From NCBI GenBank assembly GCA_020024265.1, contig JAHHTW010000015.1, positions 1-52,162 of the forward strand: a DNA stretch of 52,162 nucleotides, read 5' to 3'. Below, piece by piece: positions 49,207 through 52,162 of the stretch (position 1 is the stretch's first letter; every line of letters starts with the position of its first letter). The translations under genes and the position numbers were made by a program. This stretch comes from Anaerotignum sp. (GTDB lineage: Bacteria; Bacillota; Clostridia; Lachnospirales; Anaerotignaceae). Under the pieces are notes generated by a model. That model was not told where the DNA came from and did not search any database. It saw only the letters and a program-made list of their open reading frames with translations.

Positions 49207-49235
49207 TTGCAAAGACTGTGGGAGTATGGTAAAAT
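49207..49235 (+). promoter_or_regulatory. promoter of rpsO
   Basis: TTGCAA (49207-49212), 17 bases, TAAAAT (49230-49235). The leader of about 100 bases (49243-49341) is a plausible site for S15 autoregulation, with CAGTGACAGGACGCTCCGACC near its 5' end. A specific fold was not established. Confidence 0.65.
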
Positions 49236-49341
49236 AAAAACGTTGTAAAACCAATGACTCAGTGACAGGACGCTCCGACCTTCACTTAGCTTTTGGGGCT
49301 GCAAGAACATTTATATTTTATATCAAAAGGAGGCCAATATC

Positions 49342-49605
49342 ATGGCAACAATCAACAAACAGGAAATTATCGCAAAATTCGGCAGAACACCTAACGACAC
49401 AGGTTCTCCTGAAGTACAGATCGCTCTGCTGACAGCAAGAATCTCTCTGCTGACAGATCACCTCAAAACCCACAAGAAAGATCACCACTCCAGACGTGGT
49501 CTGCTGAAAATGGTTGGTCAAAGACGTGGTCTGCTCAACTACCTCAAGGATCTGGATATCGAAAGATACCGTACAGTAATCGCAGAGCTGGGTCTGAGAA
49601 AGTAA
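49342..49605 (+). CDS. rpsO: 30S ribosomal protein S15
   Basis: 87 residues, complete. The family motif runs through the centre: FGRTPNDTGSPEVQIALLT, DHLKTHKKDHHSRRGLLKMVGQRR and LLNYLKDLD. S15 binds the central domain of 16S rRNA early in 30S assembly. AAAGGAGG precedes the ATG. Codon use is strongly biased, as in highly expressed genes. It has its own promoter and a terminator, then pnp follows, the conserved rpsO-pnp arrangement. Confidence 0.98.
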   Translation: MATINKQEIIAKFGRTPNDTGSPEVQIALLTARISLLTDHLKTHKKDHHSRRGLLKMVGQRRGLLNYLKDLDIERYRTVIAELGLRK

Positions 49606-49652
49606 AAAAAATCATGAAGCGGAATGTTTGTACGCATTTCGTGAGAGGATAG

Positions 49653-49690
49653 GAGAAGGGAGGACGTGTTTCCTCTCTTTTCTTCTATCT
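49653..49690 (+). terminator. intrinsic terminator after rpsO
   Basis: GAGAAGGGAGGA (49653-49664) pairs with TCCTCTCTTTTC (49671-49682), twelve pairs including two G-U, followed by a U-rich TTCTATCT. It is probably partial, so that some transcripts reach pnp. Confidence 0.6.
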
Positions 49691-49724
49691 GACAAAAAGC
49701 TGCTTACAACAGCAATACAAAGTT

Positions 49725-49794
49725 TGCACTATAGATTTCCAGCTTTGCACATACACAAAAAACGGTATTTGTAAAGCTGAAGATCTATGGTGCA
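49725..49794 (+). other. long stem-loop between rpsO and pnp
   Basis: About 25 nearly continuous base pairs between 49725-49749 and 49770-49794. The segments TGCAC/GTGCA, ATAGAT/ATCTAT and AGCTTT/AAAGCT are joined by G-U pairs and one mismatch, around a 20-base loop. No U-run follows. The position matches the double-stranded pnp leader cleaved by RNase III in E. coli; that mechanism is inference here. Confidence 0.7.
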
Positions 49795-49852
49795 GGAGAA
49801 AGCAACATTTGACGCATAGGATGAAAAACACAAACAGAAAAGGAGATTGACT

Positions 49853-51967
49853 ATGTTTAGAACCTATTCCATGGAACTGGCTGGCAGAACATTGACAGCA
49901 GAAATCGGTAGAGTGGCAGAACAGGCCAATGGTGCAGTATTGCTGCGCTACGGTGAAACAACCGTACTGGTGACGGCAACCGCATCCGAAAAGCCAAGAG
50001 AAGGCATCGACTTTTTTCCGCTAAGCATCGACTATGAAGAAAGATTGTATTCCGTAGGTAAAATTCCCGGCGGTTTTGTAAAAAGAGAAGGCAGACCGTC
50101 CGAAAAAGCAATTCTCACAGCAAGATGTATCGACAGACCGCTGCGTCCATTGTTTCCAAAGGATTACAGAAACGATGTTGCGATTGTAGCAACGGTCATG
50201 TCTGTGGATCAGGATTGCTCGCCCGAAGTGGTAGCGATGATTGGCGCTTCTTTGGCGCTGAATATTTCCGATATTCCTTTTACAGATCCGGTATCCTCTG
50301 TAAACATTGGGTATTGTGATGGCACACTGGTGGTAAATCCTACTGCACAGCAGAGGGAAACAACCAGACTGACTCTGACCGTTTCTTCCAAAGAGGATAA
50401 GGTTATGATGATTGAAGCAGGTGCAGATGAAATTCCGGATGCACTGATGATGGAAGCGATCCATCTGGCATTTGACACCAATCTGGAGGTCGTACACTTT
50501 ATTCAGGAGATTGTTGCAAAGGAAGGGAAGGAAAAAGCACCTTATACCGAACATATCATCCCTGAAGATGCATACAGTATGGTAACAGAATATATCACAG
50601 ATGCAAGAATGGAGGATGCTGTCTTTGCTGAACGCAAGCAGGACAGAGATGCAAAAATCAAAGTGATTACAGACGAGGTTCTGGAGCAGCTGACGGAAAA
50701 ACTGACTGAAATTTCCGCAGAGGATACGGATATTCCTGCATTGGTAGATGAAATCATCTATAAATTTGAAAAAATGACAGTAAGAAGAATGATTCTCAGA
50801 GAGCATAAGCGTCCGGATGGCAGAGGAATCGAAGAAATCAGAAAACTGAGTGCAGAAGTGGATGTACTGCCACGTGTACATGGCTCCGCATTGTTCTCCA
50901 GAGGTCAGACACAGGCGCTGACAGTTACGACATTGGGCGCGATCAGCGAAGGCCAGCGTTTGGATGGTTTGGATACAAACGAAACAGGAAAGCGTTATAT
51001 CCATCATTATAATTTCCCCGGTTTCTCTGTAGGGGAAGCAAAGACTTCCAGAGGCCCCGGCAGACGTGAAATCGGTCATGGCGCATTGGGCGAAAGAGCG
51101 TTGCTGCCCGTGATCCCAAGTGAAGAAGAATTCCCTTATACCATTCGTCTGGTATCTGATATTTTGAGTTCCAATGGTTCTACCTCTCAGGCATCCATTT
51201 GTGGCTCGACATTGTCTTTGATGGCAGCAGGTGTACCCATCAAGCGTCCGGTAGCAGGTATTTCCGTAGGTCTGGTCACTGGGGAGAGCGATGATGATTT
51301 CATTGAAATTACAGATATTCAGGGCGTAGAGGACTTCTTTGGCGATATGGACTTTAAGGTGGCAGGTACTTCCGAAGGGATTACAGCGATTCAGATGGAT
51401 ATGAAAATCAAAGGCCTGACATTTGAAATGATTGAACAGGCTTTTGCACAGACAGGCCGTGCAAGAGAATATATTCTCAATGAAGTTATGCTCAAGGCAA
51501 TCGCAGAGCCAAGAAAAGAGCTTTCCAAGTATGCACCGAAGATTGCAACGATGCAAATTGAAGTAGACAAGATTGCGGAGGTCATTGGTACCAGAGGTAA
51601 GGTAATCAAAAAAATCATTGAAGAAAGCGGCTGTGAAATTGATACAGAGGATGATGGCAAGATTTTTATCAAGGGGATTGAATCCGAAGGGATCCAGCGT
51701 GCCATTGATATGATTACTGCAATCGTAAGTGTACCGGAATCCGGTAAGGTGTATAAAGGCACCATCACCAGATTGATGGCATTTGGTGCATTTGTAGAAA
51801 TCGCACCCGGAAAAGAAGGTCTGATTCATATTTCCAAGATGGCAAACAAACGTGTTGCAAAGGTGGAAGATGTGCTTGCTGTGGGCGATGAAGTCAAAGT
51901 AAAACTGATGGAAATTGACAAACAGGGCAGACTGAATTTCTCTATGAAGGATGCTATGGAAGAATAA
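49853..51967 (+). CDS. pnp: polyribonucleotide nucleotidyltransferase (PNPase)
   Basis: A 704-residue phosphorolytic 3'-to-5' exoribonuclease of mRNA decay. Two RNase PH domains (about 10-145 and 315-540) flank a helical linker. Conserved segments include FFPLSIDYEERLYSVGKIPGGF, RPLRPLF, the catalytic block around GDMDFKVAGT, and SDILSSNGSTSQASICG. A KH domain (VDKIAEVIGTRGKVIKKIIEE) and an S1 domain (VYKGTITRLMAFGAFVEI...GLIHISKMANKRV) complete the protein. AAGGAG precedes the ATG chosen; an in-frame TTG two codons earlier is less likely. Length is full. Confidence 0.97.
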   Translation: MFRTYSMELAGRTLTAEIGRVAEQANGAVLLRYGETTVLVTATASEKPREGIDFFPLSIDYEERLYSVGKIPGGFVKREGRPSEKAILTARCIDRPLRPLFPKDYRNDVAIVATVMSVDQDCSPEVVAMIGASLALNISDIPFTDPVSSVNIGYCDGTLVVNPTAQQRETTRLTLTVSSKEDKVMMIEAGADEIPDALMMEAIHLAFDTNLEVVHFIQEIVAKEGKEKAPYTEHIIPEDAYSMVTEYITDARMEDAVFAERKQDRDAKIKVITDEVLEQLTEKLTEISAEDTDIPALVDEIIYKFEKMTVRRMILREHKRPDGRGIEEIRKLSAEVDVLPRVHGSALFSRGQTQALTVTTLGAISEGQRLDGLDTNETGKRYIHHYNFPGFSVGEAKTSRGPGRREIGHGALGERALLPVIPSEEEFPYTIRLVSDILSSNGSTSQASICGSTLSLMAAGVPIKRPVAGISVGLVTGESDDDFIEITDIQGVEDFFGDMDFKVAGTSEGITAIQMDMKIKGLTFEMIEQAFAQTGRAREYILNEVMLKAIAEPRKELSKYAPKIATMQIEVDKIAEVIGTRGKVIKKIIEESGCEIDTEDDGKIFIKGIESEGIQRAIDMITAIVSVPESGKVYKGTITRLMAFGAFVEIAPGKEGLIHISKMANKRVAKVEDVLAVGDEVKVKLMEIDKQGRLNFSMKDAMEE

Positions 51968-51974
51968 GACAGAT

Positions 51975-52162
51975 AAAAGACCTTGGGGACGTTAAGACCT
52001 TGGGGCGCTGCTCCAATACCCCGCAAGGGACACTGTCCCTTGACCCATTATAAAAGACCTTGGGGCGCTGCCCCAATACCCCGCAAGGGACACTGTCCCT
52101 TGACCCATTATAAAAGACCTTGGGGCGCTGCCCCAATACCCCGCAAGGGACACTGTCCCTTG
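51975..52162. repeat. 60-bp tandem repeat array (continues past the window)
   Basis: Three copies with a period of exactly 60 bases are anchored by GACCTTGGGGCGCTG at 51996, 52056 and 52116, preceded by a truncated copy at 51979. Each unit holds two inverted repeats, TTGGGGC-GCT-GCCCCAA and AAGGGACA-C-TGTCCCTT. Copies 2 and 3 are identical over the visible part; copy 1 differs at one base in the first hairpin (CTGCTCC). It resembles REP-like intergenic repeats of gut Firmicutes. It is GC-rich, unlike its surroundings. Confidence 0.9.

Noticed and set aside
50021..51829. 602-codon open frame antisense to pnp
   Set aside because: Same cause: a shadow of a highly biased gene, rich in Cys, Phe and His, without recognisable motifs.
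1..52162. tRNA, rRNA, transposase, prophage or CRISPR loci
   Set aside because: I looked for tRNA T-loop patterns in the larger gaps, rRNA, recombinase or transposase motifs and regularly spaced repeats, and saw none apart from the terminal 60-bp tandem array.

Overview
The window looks like a core chromosomal segment of an anaerobic Firmicute of class Clostridia, most likely Lachnospirales or a near relative. The evidence is strong AGGAGG ribosome-binding sites, IspH fused to ribosomal S1 domains, a serS T-box, rubrerythrin, a monomeric group B-type [FeFe]-hydrogenase, and Firmicute operon orders (ireB-ruvX-DUF1292, gdpP-rplI-dnaB, cmk-plsC-ispH/S1, rimP-nusA-rnpM-ylxQ-infB-rbfA...rpsO-pnp). 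No rRNA, tRNA, transposase, prophage or CRISPR array was seen. The species assignment is inference.

Layout. 1-7566 is mostly minus strand: the start of an unidentified gene, thpR, the non-oxidative pentose-phosphate pair fsa-tkt, a metal-regulated cluster (DtxR-like repressor, DUF2325, DUF3793, flavodoxin) with three copies of GTTAG-N6-CTAAC, then serS behind a T-box. 7778-9546 holds a coiled-coil unknown, a C_GCAxxG_C_C redox protein and a convergent rubrerythrin. 9647-14828 (minus) carries pgeF, an RNase HII-YraN fusion, RNase J, DUF1292, ruvX and ireB. 15295-18471 (plus) carries a 49-residue FeoB-associated protein, a FUSC transporter fused to a degenerate HAD domain, tcdA and a pseudouridine synthase. 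18603-30979 (minus) carries the hydrogenase, dnaB-rplI-gdpP, a MazG-like protein, a Zn/Cd P-type ATPase with its ArsR repressor, mtaB, a Cof phosphatase and an unknown protein. 31433-51967 (plus) carries a histidine phosphatase, a BaiN-like flavoprotein, cmk, plsC, ispH-S1, an amino-acid ABC transporter, and the long translation and RNA-decay operon rimP to pnp. From about 51975 to the end the DNA is a 60-bp tandem repeat.

The most unusual points are these. dnaB appears to need a non-AUG start (CTG or ATT) and lies in frame with the rplI stop. The S1 half of ispH-S1 has its own internal promoter-like sequence, Shine-Dalgarno and ATG. The DtxR-type operators decorate a DUF2325-DUF3793-flavodoxin module. 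The FUSC protein carries a HAD domain lacking its nucleophile. IF-2 has a poly-Asn N-terminal region. Long stem-loops lie between rpsO and pnp and inside the ABC operon.

Starts were chosen by ribosome-binding-site position, and several genes use TTG. All functions are read from family motifs without database searches.
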